Source: CAVVSQ01 sp963848825
GTDB taxonomy: Bacteria; Planctomycetota; Planctomycetia; Gemmatales; Gemmataceae
Direction: 5' to 3'
Length of the DNA: 64,000 bases
NCBI GenBank assembly: GCA_963848825.1
Contig: CAWKFA010000014.1
Coordinates: 186,001-250,000, forward strand
Shown here: positions 1 through 10,284 of the stretch, piece by piece
How positions within the stretch are numbered: the first letter of the stretch is position 1
Layout of the letters: the number at the start of each line of letters is the position of its first letter
Notes under the pieces: generated by a model
Database searches by the model: none
Seen by the model: the letters and a program-made list of their open reading frames with translations, nothing else
Told to the model about the DNA's origin: nothing
Position numbers and translations under genes: made by a program

Positions 1-1051
1 TGATCCACATCGGCAGATCGAAGCCGGCCATGCCGACCATCATTTCCATACGGCCAAGTGCGTCGCGTGTGTCGTTGGCATGGATGGTGGTCATGCTGCC
101 ATCGTGGCCGGTATTCATCGCCTGGAGCATGTCCAGGGTCTCGGGCCCGCGGCATTCACCGACAACAATGCGATCCGGACGCATGCGGAGAGCGTTGCAA
201 ACCAGGTCGCGGGTTGTCACCAGTCCGCTCCCTTCGGAGCTTTTGGGCCGGCACTCCAGGCGCACAACGTGCCGTTGCTGCAGGCGCAACTCGGCGGCGT
301 CCTCAATCGTGACGATCCGTTCATCGGAAGGGATAAAAGCGGAAAGAGAATTGAGGAGCGTGGTCTTGCCACTGCCCGTGCCCCCAGAGACGACGATGTT
401 AATCCGTGCTTTCGTGCATGCCTCCATGAACTGGACCATCTCAATGGTCAGGGCACGCTTGGTTACGAGGTCCCCAATCTTCAATGGCTGGCTGCCGAAC
501 CGGCGGATGGAAACTGTGGAACCGTCCAGTGACAGTGGAGGAATGACGGCATTGAAGCGGCTGCCATCGGGCAGTCGGGCATCGACCATCGGAGTGGATT
601 CGTCCACGTGCCGTCCCACCCGGCCAACGATGCGGCGAATGATGCGCAGTAGATGAGCCTCGTCCTGGAAAGTGACCGACGACAGTTCGAGCCGGCCCTG
701 TCTCTCTACGAATACCGTTTTCGGTCCATTGATCAGAATGTCGCTGATGGTCACGTCACGCATCAGCGCCTCCAGCGGGCCCAGGCCGAAGGTCTCGTTG
801 AGAACTTCCTCGGCGAGTCCTTCGCGTTCTCGACTACTCAACAAGCCGGGACTTACGCGGCAGAATTCCTCGATCGCCAGACGGGCTTCGACCCGAAGTT
901 CCTCCTCCGCCATGGACCCGATCGCCGACATGTCCATTCCTTGGATCAATTTCTGGTGCATCTCCTTCTTGAGCTGCTGATAGCGTTCATCCGAGTTTGC
1001 AGGCGTCGCCTCGACACGAACGTTGTCCCGAGTTAATTCTCTGATGGCCAT
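1..1051 (-). CDS. cpaF: Tad pilus assembly ATPase CpaF/TadA, 3' part outside window
   Basis: This is the cytoplasmic secretion ATPase that powers assembly of Flp/Tad pili. About 350 residues are visible. Residues 1-200 form the N-terminal domain with the 'ISDILINGP' stretch typical of CpaF. Walker A (GGTGSGKTT) lies at about 223-231, the Walker B/His-box region (RIVVGECRG) at about 294-302 and 'TIHAND' at about 321-327. The ATG at 1051 starts MAIRELTRDN; the frame then stays open to the left edge without a frameshift. It lies 140 bp downstream of cpaE and in the same direction, so a tad operon with further genes (tadB, tadC) probably continues to the left. The C-terminal end is missing only because the window stops. 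Confidence 0.93.
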   Translation of the reverse strand, partial: MAIRELTRDNVRVEATPANSDERYQQLKKEMHQKLIQGMDMSAIGSMAEEELRVEARLAIEEFCRVSPGLLSSREREGLAEEVLNETFGLGPLEALMRDVTISDILINGPKTVFVERQGRLELSSVTFQDEAHLLRIIRRIVGRVGRHVDESTPMVDARLPDGSRFNAVIPPLSLDGSTVSIRRFGSQPLKIGDLVTKRALTIEMVQFMEACTKARINIVVSGGTGSGKTTLLNSLSAFIPSDERIVTIEDAAELRLQQRHVVRLECRPKSSEGSGLVTTRDLVCNALRMRPDRIVVGECRGPETLDMLQAMNTGHDGSMTTIHANDTRDALGRMEMMVGMAGFDLPMWI

Positions 1052-1192
1052 GGGCTTTGGGTTTCTTTGTCGGGTGCCGGCTCAAACCAGGCCATTTTTG
1101 TCAAATTTAGGTGACGATTTCAGGTAAATGATGTTACTGACTGGCGTTGGCCATGCGACCGAAACCCCTGGCGAGGAAAGCAAGGCCGTTGC

Positions 1193-2368
1193 TTAACCTG
1201 GATCGCGGGCATCCGCGCCAGCCGGGGCTTCCCTGGCGGTCGCTTCGCTGGCAGTCCGCAAGGCGTCGACCATGCCCAGTCCCTTGGCCAGGAGCCGGAT
1301 ACTGCTGCCGACCTTGGAGCGTGGGGCAGAGATAACGATCGGTATGCCCTTGTTGTTCGCTTCGTTCGCAGACCTCGGGTCGTCCGCAATGGAGTATGCG
1401 ATCTTCATCCCCAAACTATCCTCCGCCTCGGACGCGGATAATTCCTGAGGCTGGCCCGCAGCGGCTCGCGACCAGAACGACACGCTCTCGGCCTATGCCC
1501 TTGTTCTCCAGATGCTCCACCGCGCGTTTCACGTTGCGTAGCGATGTGAAGTCCAGCCGGAAGGGCAGAAGGATCACGGTCGGCACGTCCGGAGTGCCTC
1601 CATCTTCATTTCCTGAAATGGTTGACCGACGTCCAGCGACCACGTACGGATAGAGCGTTTGGGCCCAATCAAAGACTTCCCTGATGCATCCGGACGTGAT
1701 CAGCGCCGAATCTTCGTGGAATCGCGAGGATGCCAGCAGACTCACGCCCGTGTCATGGTGGGTCAGGGAGCGTTCGAACACGGAGCGATCCATCTTGTTC
1801 GAGTATTTCTCAAGGTCGGCCAGACTTGTGTTGGGTTTCAGGTTCAGAAGGGCCGTGAGATCGTCGGAGACGAGATCGAGATCCAGGAGTGCGCATGTCT
1901 TATGTTCCTGGGCAACCAAGACGGCCAGGTTGGCTGCCAGCGTACTGCACCCCGAACCGCCGCTGGGCTTGATCACGCACACCGACGGTCCTGGCTCGTG
2001 AAGGCCAGCGCGCGAAGCGACTCAAGGTTCACGAGCGCGTCGCGCAATTCCTGCTCGACGTCCGTCTCGTCCAGATAGTGCTCCGCCCCACCGTGCAGTG
2101 TCCGCAGAATCAATTTCGCATTCGCGGTCGGCCCCACGGCAATGATCCGCCCGGTTGTCACGCGCCGCAGCTGGGACAGAAGCACCAGCGCCCGCTCCGG
2201 GTCCGATGAGATGTGCATCACCACGAGTTCCGCGTCTCGGGTTACCGCACTGGCCGCATTGCCCAGGCCGATGATGTCCTGAGCCTCGCACACGTAGCCG
2301 TTTTTGACCAGTACGTCCCGAACGGGCTCACTGATGCGTTCGTTGTCGCTGATCACCATGGCATGCAT
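1193..2368 (-). CDS. cpaE: Pilus assembly ATPase CpaE/TadZ (frameshifted)
   Basis: CpaE/TadZ proteins place the Tad secretion machine at the membrane. The first about 120 residues form a receiver-like domain without a clear phospho-acceptor (start MHAMVISDNER). They are followed by a MinD/ParA-like ATPase with the deviant Walker A 'KPSGGSGCST' and 'LLDLDLVSDD'. Two single-base frameshifts break the reading, near 1985 and near 1460; on both sides the protein sequence continues the same family, so I read one gene of about 390 residues. The ATG at 2368 follows a GAGAGGA ribosome-binding site about 11 nt upstream. It sits between flp and cpaF, as expected for a tad locus. The frameshifts are probably sequence errors. 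Confidence 0.85.
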
Positions 2369-2512
2369 TGCTTGACCGTTCCTCTCGTTTGCATGGCTCC
2401 GTGCCATCTCACCAGCCCTTCTGCCCCCAGGTTCAGTCCTGGTTGGCACTCGTGATGTTGCCGCCAGCCGCCGGTGCTTCGTGTCCAGTCGCAGTGTTCG
2501 AGATTAATTCTG

Positions 2513-2689
2513 CTATTCGCTCTGCGAAGGACCACTCGCGGCTCCTGCCCCGGTAAAGACGTCGCTCGTCCCCGTTCCGACATACGCGATGGCCGCAATA
2601 CACACCACGACGATTAGACCGAGCACGACTGCGTATTCCACGGCAGTCGGACCGTCTTCACGTTTCATGAAACTCGCGATAGCTTCCAT
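2513..2689 (-). CDS. flp: Flp/Fap-type pilin, 58 aa
   Basis: This is a short structural pilin for the Tad pilus. The 58-residue protein begins MEAIASFMKRED and carries the Flp hallmark 'GPTAVEYAVVLGLIVVV' at about residues 13-29: a short polar leader, a conserved Glu-Tyr pair five to six residues into the hydrophobic helix, and a helix of about 22 residues. After prepilin peptidase cleavage before or near the Gly the mature pilin would be about 45 residues, normal for Flp. A purine-rich AGGAAG lies 18 nt before the ATG, farther than usual. It is first in the cpaE-cpaF operon. Confidence 0.9.
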   Translation of the reverse strand: MEAIASFMKREDGPTAVEYAVVLGLIVVVCIAAIAYVGTGTSDVFTGAGAASGPSQSE

Positions 2690-3054
2690 AGATTTGACGC
2701 ATGAATTCTTCCTTTTTTGGTTTTTCGCTTCCCGTTACACAAATGGCGATTTGTTCGCTTGCGATATGGCTAGAGCATACGGTGTGCCGAGGAATTGGCG
2801 ACGGTGCGAATTGCGGCAAACAATGCGATAAAACGTTGAAAATAGATCAAAGAAAGTGCGTTGATGGCGCCGCGCCGAGGACCAAGAACTGAAAACCAAC
2901 AAGGAGTTGGCTGGATCGACCGATCAAAGATTCGCCAGTGGCGAATTCTAAGCCACAACAATTCTCGGAGGCAGGTTTCCCGATGTCGGCCCAGGTGCCG
3001 GTGCCCTCGTAGTGCTCGTGGCGGATTTTGTATCGCTGATCGTCAGTTGTGAAT
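2690..3054. other. Intergenic region between flp and the kinase gene
   Basis: The 365 bp stretch is AT-richer than its surroundings. Apart from the possible sigma-54-type site at 2774-2789 and the leader of flp, I see no gene, RNA or strong hairpin here. It separates two minus-strand operons, so it should contain the end of the kinase transcript and the tad promoter. Confidence 0.5.
2774..2789 (-). promoter_or_regulatory. Possible sigma-54-type -24/-12 promoter of flp
   Basis: On the minus strand the site reads CGGCACACCGTATGCT: a GGCAC block and a GC separated by the canonical ten bases between GG and GC. It differs from the TGGCAC-N5-TTGC consensus at two positions. It lies about 85 bp upstream of the flp start. 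Tentative, because only one site is seen and chance matches occur. Confidence 0.33.
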
Positions 3055-5071
3055 CTAGGGAGTCGCCGCGAAAGGTGAGAGCTCTCGAATTACAGTCAAG
3101 GGAAGTGCTGGCCGGCAACTGGGGTCGCGGTGCAAAATGCGTCCCAACAGGGACTCAAGTTCGACGGGTAGGTCCGGCCGCAAGGTGCGTAAGGGGCGGG
3201 GTGGATTGTGACGGATCATGGCGAGCGCGGCAGAGAGCTTACGCGTGCGTGGATAAGGCGGTTCACCGGTTAGCAGGTAGAACAGCGTCGCACCCAGGCC
3301 ATATATGTCGGCGGCTGTACCGACCGCGGAAGCGTCTAAACTTTGCTCAGGCGCCATGTAATCGATGGAGCCCAGGAGCAAGCCGTGTTCGGTTTGACGC
3401 TTGCAGAACTGCTGCGCCAGCCCGAAGTCAACAATCTTGACGTCGCCGCCAGCCGTCAACAGCAGATTAGATGGCTTGATGTCCCGATGGATCAGGGTAC
3501 GATCGTGGGCTTCCTGCAATCCCGTGGCGGCCTGACAAATCCAGCGACAGGCCTGTTCCATTGGTGCCGGACCCTGCTTCAAAATATATTTTTCCAGATC
3601 GCCCCCCTCGACCAATTCCATCACAAGGTAGAGCAGAAGTGGCGAGCCGGGAGTCGCCGGAAGGTTCCTGGCCTGCGTCATACGCCGTGACAATGCTTGG
3701 ATGGCGAAGTTCGGCGAGGACTTGCATCTCCGAATAGAAGCGGTTGAGCAATGCCGACGGGCAGTCATCATCCACTGGCAGTACCTTGACAGCCTCCGTG
3801 CGGTGAAGAAAAAGGTGTTCGGCAAAGTAAACTACGCCCATGCCACCGGCGCCAAGTTTGCGCAGCAACTTGTGATTGCCGAGGACCAGTCCATGACTGT
3901 TGCCGGACGTGATCCTGTTGTGTTGATATTCGGTGAGCAGATTTTCCCGTAGCAGGTCGGCAACGAGGATTTCTACAGCGGCGTAATTCGGCAGGCGATC
4001 GGCGTGTTCATCAAGGAATTTCGACAGGGAATGAGGTGTGAGTAGCCTCAAGTGGAGAAGATCATCAAGGAAAGCACGGGCCGCTGGCGGCAATGCGCCG
4101 CCGTTGCCATCCTGCACGGGAACGGCGGAAACATGTTGACCATGATTTTCCGTCAAGCATATGGTTAGCGCGGGAACCGCTGCGTCAACTTGCAGCTGCG
4201 CGGCGTGGTTGTGTGCCGGAACCATTTTCGCCGGGTGCGCGGCGGCACTGGCGACATCCACCACCTGAGGACAGCCAGTATCAATGTCTTGAGCCTGCAG
4301 GCTTTTTTTCCCCGTACTATCCGTGTTGATGATCGGTCGTGAGGTGGGGCGCCCTTTATCATTGTGCGCCTGTGTCGACCGATCAGCAACCGTGGATTCA
4401 GGACCTTCGCGTGCGGTTTGGCGTATTTTGCCCTGCCATCTTCCTTCGTTGAGCACGCTTTGAATGGCCCTATTAAGAGCCGTAGCGTTATTGAGAAGAG
4501 GCCGTGCATCCTGGCCTGGAAATTCAGGCCGAGTGCGGCCGTACATGCGCTCTGCGCCCTGGTTCCAATAGAGGATTCTTTCTTCCAGGTCGTGCACCAT
4601 TATTGCGTCGCTGGCCAGGTCGAGGAGCGCAGCTTGTTCCTGGATTTGCTTGTTCGCTCGTTCCTGAAACTGCTGATACAGGATGCGCGTTTCGAGCAGA
4701 TTCTTGACTCGTAACAGTACCTCGACCACATCAAGAGGTTTGGTCAAGAAGTCTTTCGCCCCGGCATTGAGCGCGTGCCGGCGGGCTTCGGGAGTTACGT
4801 CCGCTGTCAGCACCAGGACCGGCAGGTAGATGTCCTTTACCAATGGTCGCAGCAGCTCCAGGATCGCCAACCCGTCCAGATGCGGCATCATCAGGTCCAA
4901 CAGCACGAGGTCCGGCTGAAATTCCTGGTAAGCCGCGATCACCTGGCGCGAATCGCTGATACTCCGGTACCAGTTGAAACCACCCTGTTTGAGAATTCGT
5001 TCCAAAAGCCTGAGGTTGGCATCCTGATCATCCACGATCAGGACCTTGGCGTTGTGATGGGTGTTGATCAT
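3055..5071 (-). CDS. REC-PAS-Ser/Thr protein kinase fusion (frameshifted)
   Basis: This cytoplasmic signalling protein joins two-component and Hanks-type kinase signalling in about 670 residues. Domains in order: a receiver at about 8-125 (VLIVDDQ, LLDLMMPHLDG with the phospho-acceptor Asp, FLTKPLD); a PAS-like segment at about 145-200 (ASDAIMVHDLEERILYWNQG); a poorly conserved linker; and a Ser/Thr kinase from about 405 with glycine loop GAGGMGVVY, catalytic Lys in EAVKVLP, HRDIKPSN, DFGLA and APEQ. A single frameshift near 3660 lies between kinase subdomains; both halves fit. The ATG at 5071 (MINTHHNAKVLIVDD) is preferred; the upstream extension would translate a palindromic repeat. It lies about 105 bp downstream of the hybrid histidine kinase, whose phosphoryl flow could reach this receiver; that link is inferred. 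Confidence 0.85.
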
Positions 5072-5073
5072 TG

Positions 5074-5180
5074 TTAGCAGCCCGTTGAAAAAGGGGTCAG
5101 ACCCCTTCAATACCCTGTAAAAACATGGAAAACTTTGTTCGCTTCAAGGGGGTCTGACCCCTTTTTCAACCGGCTGTTAG
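5074..5180. repeat. REP/BIME-like inverted repeat with GGGGTCAGACCCC core
   Basis: Two arms of about 35 bp, 5074-5110 and 5143-5180, are near-perfect inverted copies. Each contains GTTGAAAAAGGGGTCAGACC and itself holds the smaller palindrome GGGGTCAGACCCC. The loop is about 32 bp. The element fills almost the whole gap between the hybrid kinase stop codon, which lies in the right arm, and the start of the REC-kinase gene. Such 'GGGGTCAGACCCC' palindromes are known in many bacteria as non-autonomous repeats, often linked to IS200-like (RAYT) transposases; no such transposase is in this window. Confidence 0.75.
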
Positions 5181-7958
5181 TGGTCCTTACTCAAGAACCC
5201 ATCCACCGTTTCCAGGAATTTGGGCACATTAATAGGCTTGGTGATGTATTGGTTAGCGCCGGCAGTGCGCAGGTTCTCAATCTGCCGCGGTGTGGCATCG
5301 GCACTAATCACGACCACGGGAATGTCGCGCGTTTCTGGACTTGCTCGCAAGCGCCGCAACACCTGATCGCCCGTCAAATCGGGCAGGTGGACGTCGAGCA
5401 GGATGAGATCGGGACGATGTTCTCGCGCCAGGTCCATACCCAGACTACCTTGCATGGCTGTGAGCAAGCCCACTCCATGTCGATGGGCCAGGACGCGTTT
5501 GATCAGCTTCAAATTGTCGAGATTGTCTTCAATGTACAATACTGTGCGGGACTCCGAAGCAGCCGGCACTGATAGCGAAATCGCCGAGGACGCAGCCATG
5601 CTCGCCTGGGTTGTTTCTGCCTGGGCAAGCTCGACACAGAACGTGCTGCCCTGGCCCAATGTGCTCGTGACCGTCAGTGCCCGCCCATCAACTCCACAAG
5701 GGCTTTACTCAAGGCCAGACCCAGTCCGCTGCCTTCCGTACCGCCCTGTTCGACTCCAAGTCTATCGAAAGGCGTAAAGAGCCGGCCCAGTTTTTCCGCG
5801 GCAATACCCTGACCGGTGTCACTCACCCCCAGGCGCAGCCGGCCCGGCCCTGATTCATCGCACCAAATTCTCACTTCCCCCTGGTCGCGGTTGTATTTGA
5901 TGGCATTGGCCAGAAGGTTCAGGAGCACCTGCTTGAGCTTTTGAATGTCGGCCACAACCGACTGATTTTTGTCCGCGTCCAGGTCGTCCCGAAAACGAAT
6001 GTTTTTGCCACACCCGAGGGGCCGCACAAGCTCCAGCGCCTCCCGGAAGACTTCCGCGACACGGACCGGCTCCGAGGAAATATCCATGTGCCCTGCCTCG
6101 ATGCGCGCGATATCGAGCACTTCGTTGATCAGGCCGAGCAGATGCTTGCCGCCGCGGTTTATTTGCTCGACGCACTCGCGCTGCCCCTCGACTAACTCGT
6201 CCATTTCCAGGATTTGACCGAAACCAAGAATGGCGTTGAGCGGGGTGCGCAGCTCGTGACTCATGCGTGACAGAAATTCATTTTTGGCGCGGTTCGCCGC
6301 CTCCGCCATGATCTTCTCATCCTTGGCTCTCGCCAATCTTTGCCGGGCCTCAAAGCGCTCAATGCCCAGCGCCACATTATCGGCAACGCCTGCGAGGGCA
6401 TTGACTACCGCATTGGTCAAGTGCTTGGAGCCATAGGTGGCCATAACCCCGAGCAGACGTTCGCCGACGATCAAGGGATAGCCGGCGAAAGCAGTCCGGC
6501 CGTCCCGAGGCGACCACTCCCCGTTGGTATCGTGTGCGATGATTTCAAAATCATCGGTCAGGTGCGGTTTGCGTTCCTGGCCAATCTTGCCGATGAGATT
6601 GTGGCCGAGCGGCACACGGCTTTGGGAGCCATTCACGTGCGCGTAGATACCAGCACTGGCCTGCAACTCGAGCACGTGCTCATTTTCATTCAAGACCCAG
6701 ATGCGGACAAACTCGGCGTCGAGATGACGGACCACGGCCTCGCACGAACAGCGCAGCACGGTAAAGGAGTCATCACTGCGTGTCAGCGCCAAGGCCACGT
6801 CGGCCGTGAGACCTGATAACCGGGCCCGTTCAGCCAATGCTTCCTCTGCAAGCTTGCGCTCGGTCAAGTCATGAAAGACCACCACACCGCCCGTCAAGAT
6901 ACCCTGTTCGTCGCGAATTGGTTGGGCATTGCAAACCACAAAGATGCCGTCAGGCCGGCCAGGGTTGCGCAAGAAGATTTCAACTTCCTCGCACGCGTCG
7001 CCGCGAACTGCCCGAATTAGCGGAATGCTCTCGGCCGGGAAGGGAGTGACCCGATCCGGGAGAAAGGCACCAAACTTCGCGGGCCATTCGCTCCAGTCAG
7101 AACTGAGATGGGGGACGCCAACGAGCCGATCTGCTGCCGGATTGACCAGGACGAACTTGGCATTCACGTCCGCCACGACGACAGCCTCACCCATATTGTC
7201 CAGGATTGATTGCAGGACCCGTGTCTGATTGGCCAGGGCCTCTTGAATTTGGCGGCGTTCGGCGACTTCCTTACTGAGGCTTTCGGTCCGTTCCTCAACG
7301 CGCGATTCCAGTTCATCCTTGCCCTGCTCAAGTTCGGCCTGGCGCGTGGCGATTACCGACAATTCGCGGATGCCGGTGCCGCAGGAGATCGACAGGAAAA
7401 TCACTTCAAAAATCACCCAGAAGGCGTGTTCCAGCGAGCGCCAGATCGTTGCTTCCTCAGCGCCGTACACGGAAAGAGGAAACCAGAAACCAAGTGAAAG
7501 ATGGTCGGCAAAAGTTACCACCGTGGCAGTGATGAGCACACGCCAGTCGCGATAAAAAGCCAGCAGTGCCAGGGAGCCAAAGACGTGGAAATGCGTCTCG
7601 ATGCGACCGCCGGTGACGTGGACCAGGAGAGCCGATTGCAACATCTGACCCACAGCGACAACATGCCGCGTGAGGGCGCCCCAGGCCGCCGCACAATGCA
7701 GTACCAGGGGTAGGCGCCGAACAAACCGCCCAGCACCACGGCGGCCACCACATGTTCGTGCGGCAACCAACGTTGCCCAATCCAGGTAAATGGCGACCAG
7801 ACCAGGGCCAGCGCGATTGCGAAGAGCCACTGCGCAAGTAGCAGCCAAAAAAACATCCTGTCCGTGCGATGGACGATGAAGTCCAGGTCGTCATCAAAGA
7901 TGCGCTGACCACGGGGCTGCAACGATTCAAGTCTCATGGACTGACTCCCGGCTATCAT
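5177..7958 (-). CDS. Membrane hybrid sensor histidine kinase (frameshifted)
   Basis: This is an inner-membrane sensor of about 920 residues. The N-terminus has several hydrophobic helices and the motif 'ETHFHVFGSLALLAFYRDWR' typical of a planctomycete sensor family. A coiled coil, a PAS domain (LQSILDNMGEAVVVADVNAK) and a GAF-like domain follow. Next come HisKA with phospho-acceptor His in SRMSHELRTPLNAILGF, HATPase with LLANAIKYN, DTGQGIA and GSGLGLALSKALVE, and a C-terminal receiver (YIEDNLDN, LILLDVHLPDLTG, YITKPIN). Frameshifts fall near 7695 (in the membrane part) and 5680 (between HATPase and receiver). The start at 7958 overlaps the redB-like stop as ATGA, indicating translational coupling; 7937 is an alternative. 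Confidence 0.87.
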
Positions 7959-8698
7959 GGCGTATTGCTGGCGAACTCTGGTACCAAGGCACATCCGAAG
8001 ACAGGTGGGGGGATTTCGCTTTTTTCGGCCGGACTCCCGGTCAGGGCCGCGCAAAATTGACGCAGGCCCGGGTTGCTATCCTCCCCGCCGCGCCTGTTCG
8101 TAATGCCGCCGCGAAAAATCTCCTGGCCCTCCCGATCAAACACAATGATGGTCCCAGAAGTCAACGCTCCGAATTTGCCGCATTCGGCTCCCTCGCGATC
8201 CGTGATAATGCGCGCACCGGAGAGCGAGGCGCGGATCATTCGAGCATATTCTCCATCATCCCAGGCTTTGGTCGATTCCGCTTCGCCTGGCGTCAGGACC
8301 ACCGCATAGATCGTGACTTGTGGCTGCGCTCGGAGCGCATGCAGCAGCTGTTTCACCGTGGCCGCGGTACAAACACAGCGCGGATGCAAAAAGGCCACAA
8401 CGGTTATTCTCCCCGGCTTGGCTTCCAAGGCCGTATCTGCAGGCCAGCCACGGCGGAGTGAGTCCAACTGCCCGGGCTCGAACTCATGGCGCATTGCCAA
8501 ATAGGCGCCGATCGCGCAAACCATCACCCAGGCGACTCCAATCAGCAGAGACCCAAGGAAAGGACGTCGTTTCGGGGAAAATAGAGCCTTCGTCAATCTG
8601 TTCCCCGCTTGATAAGACTTCACGAAGCAAACCCGGCCAACACCCCGCGCGCGACGGTCGGCACCACAGCTCGCGGCTTCCGCAGAAAAAGCATACAT
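7955..8698 (-). CDS. RedB-like membrane-anchored thioredoxin-fold protein
   Basis: A protein of about 247 residues with one transmembrane helix (FLGSLLIGVAWVMVCAIGAYL) and a periplasmic thioredoxin-like domain. The presumed active-site region reads HPRCVCTAAT, a CxC pair instead of CxxC, followed by a conserved 'SGTIIVFDREGQEIFRGGIT' strand region found in planctomycete RedB-family proteins. The function of the family is not established; a redox role is inferred from the fold. The ATG at 8698 is chosen because GAGAGG lies about 10 nt upstream; a GTG at 8755 would extend it. Its stop overlaps the start of the sensor kinase (ATGA), so it may be part of the same sensing unit. Confidence 0.72.
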   Translation of the reverse strand: MYAFSAEAASCGADRRARGVGRVCFVKSYQAGNRLTKALFSPKRRPFLGSLLIGVAWVMVCAIGAYLAMRHEFEPGQLDSLRRGWPADTALEAKPGRITVVAFLHPRCVCTAATVKQLLHALRAQPQVTIYAVVLTPGEAESTKAWDDGEYARMIRASLSGARIITDREGAECGKFGALTSGTIIVFDREGQEIFRGGITNRRGGEDSNPGLRQFCAALTGSPAEKSEIPPPVFGCALVPEFASNTP

Positions 8699-9072
8699 TA
8701 CCGACGCACCTCTCAAGTTACCCTGTGCCCGAATAGCCCAAACTGCTGATAACACAGAAACGTTATTACCGAAACATTCCGCGCTTTCCCGAAAACCCGA
8801 ACAGAACGCCGTGCCTCAAAGGGCCTGGAACGTGGGCACCCAACATTGCCGCCCATTCGGCATTTCGTTTGCTCTGGTTCACTTATTGTTCCCCGGGAAT
8901 GCTGATCAATGCAAGTGGTATTTCGCTTAAGGTTTAACATGTCCCAGAACGGACAATTCGAGCTATCATGACATTGAGACGCTCAGGTACACCTTGCGTG
9001 TTTTTGAAACGCAAATCTCGGCGAGCGTGAAATTCGAGGCCGGGATTTGCGATAGGCTAGCCGAGGACTTCG
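8699..9072. other. Divergent intergenic region, redB-like / diguanylate cyclase
   Basis: This 374 bp region lies between divergently transcribed genes and should hold both promoters. The only clear structure is the 13-bp hairpin at 9010-9051. I see no convincing coding sequence; the short minus-strand reading at 8713-8940 has no recognisable features. Confidence 0.5.
9010..9051 (+). promoter_or_regulatory. Hairpin in the 5' leader of the diguanylate cyclase gene
   Basis: The arms CGCAAATCTCGGC (9010-9022) and GCCGGGATTTGCG (9039-9051) pair at 12 of 13 positions around a 16-nt loop. The hairpin ends 21 nt before the ATG at 9073, just ahead of the GAGG ribosome-binding site. It could be an operator or an RNA element controlling translation. 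It does not match the GEMM c-di-GMP riboswitch consensus that I know. Confidence 0.5.
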
Positions 9073-10087
9073 ATGAGCGTTCTGATCGTCGATGATTCGC
9101 AGGACATGTGCGTTTCGACCCAGATTCTCCTGAAAGCGACCGGCTACACGGACGTACAAACCGCGCTGTCAGCTCGACAGGCGTTTTCGATCCTTGGATT
9201 GGGGAGTCCCGCCGCTTCCGCTACCACGGTGGACGGGATCCTCATGGACGTGTCAATGCCTGATATCAACGGCATCGAGGCCTGTCGGCAAATCAAGGCG
9301 GACGTTCATCTGCGGGACATACCCATAATCATGGTCACCGGTCGCAACGAGGAGGAGCTTCTGGAGGAAGCCTTCGCGGCCGGCGCCATCGACTTCGTCA
9401 GCAAAACGGCCAAACCGATGGAAATCCTGGTCCGTCTCCGGTCGGCTCTGGCGCTGAAGCGTGAATTGGATTGCCGCAAGATGCGCGAGCAAGAGCTATC
9501 GCAATTAGCATGCCGTCTTGAAGAGGCGAATCGCGTCCTGGAGCAGATTTCCGCGGTGGATGCAGTCACGGGGCTAGCGACGCGGCGGCGCATTCGATTC
9601 GGCATTGGATAATGAATGGCACCGCGGCGGCCGTGACAACGCGCCGCTGGCGGTGATCATGATTGACAGCGACAACTTCAAGGCTTTCAACGATACCTAC
9701 GGTCATCCAAAAGGGGACGAGTGTCTACGGCAAATCGCGCAAGTGCTCCGGGACACCGCCAAACGCCCTGGAGACGTGGTCGCTCGTTACGGCGGTGAGG
9801 AATTTGGCATTGTCCTACCGCATACCGATGTCGATGGGGCGACCGCACTCGCCGGAAAAATGCTGGCCTCTATTCGGAATTTGCGAATCCCGCACAGCGG
9901 CTCGACCGCCGGCCACGTTACGGTCACTTGTGGCGTGGCGGCGATGGTTCCCAATAGAACTGAATCGGCTCAAGCACTCTTGTCGGCGGCCGATCAGGCT
10001 CTTTATCGGGGCAAGAACAACGGGAAAAACCAGGTGTGCACAATCTCAATTGAACTTGGGCCCAATCAGCCAACGGCGCGGCCATGA
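9073..10087 (+). CDS. Response regulator diguanylate cyclase, REC-GGDEF (frameshifted)
   Basis: A two-domain protein of about 337 residues, similar in layout to WspR. The receiver (about 1-125) starts MSVLIVDDSQDM, has the phospho-acceptor Asp in GILMDVSMPD and the lysine in VSKTAKP. A coiled-coil linker leads to a GGDEF domain with an intact active site GGEEF and, five residues earlier, the inhibitory I-site RxxD (RPGDVVARYGGEEF). This predicts active c-di-GMP synthesis with product inhibition. One frameshift near 9600, at the start of the GGDEF domain (DAVTGLATRRR then ALDNEW in the next frame), is probably a sequence error. It stands alone, divergent from the sensor kinase operon, whose kinase is a plausible but unproven partner. 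Confidence 0.88.
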
Positions 10088-10284
10088 TGACTTGTGGTTT
10101 CAGAACGGCCCATAGTGTAAGCGGAGCCGAGTGAGCGGTGACATGCCGGCATCACGATCATGACCAAGGGTAGGACGCCGGTTTCAGGAAATGGCAAGCG
10201 CAGATCATATCGGCACCGCTTCTATGCCATTGGCGTTTCGCTATAATTTCCAAAACTCTGACCCTGTATTTCAGGAAAGATGCC

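Noticed and set aside
30..656. Plus-strand open frame of 208 codons at the left edge
   Set aside because: It is the shadow of cpaF, whose Walker motifs are on the minus strand.
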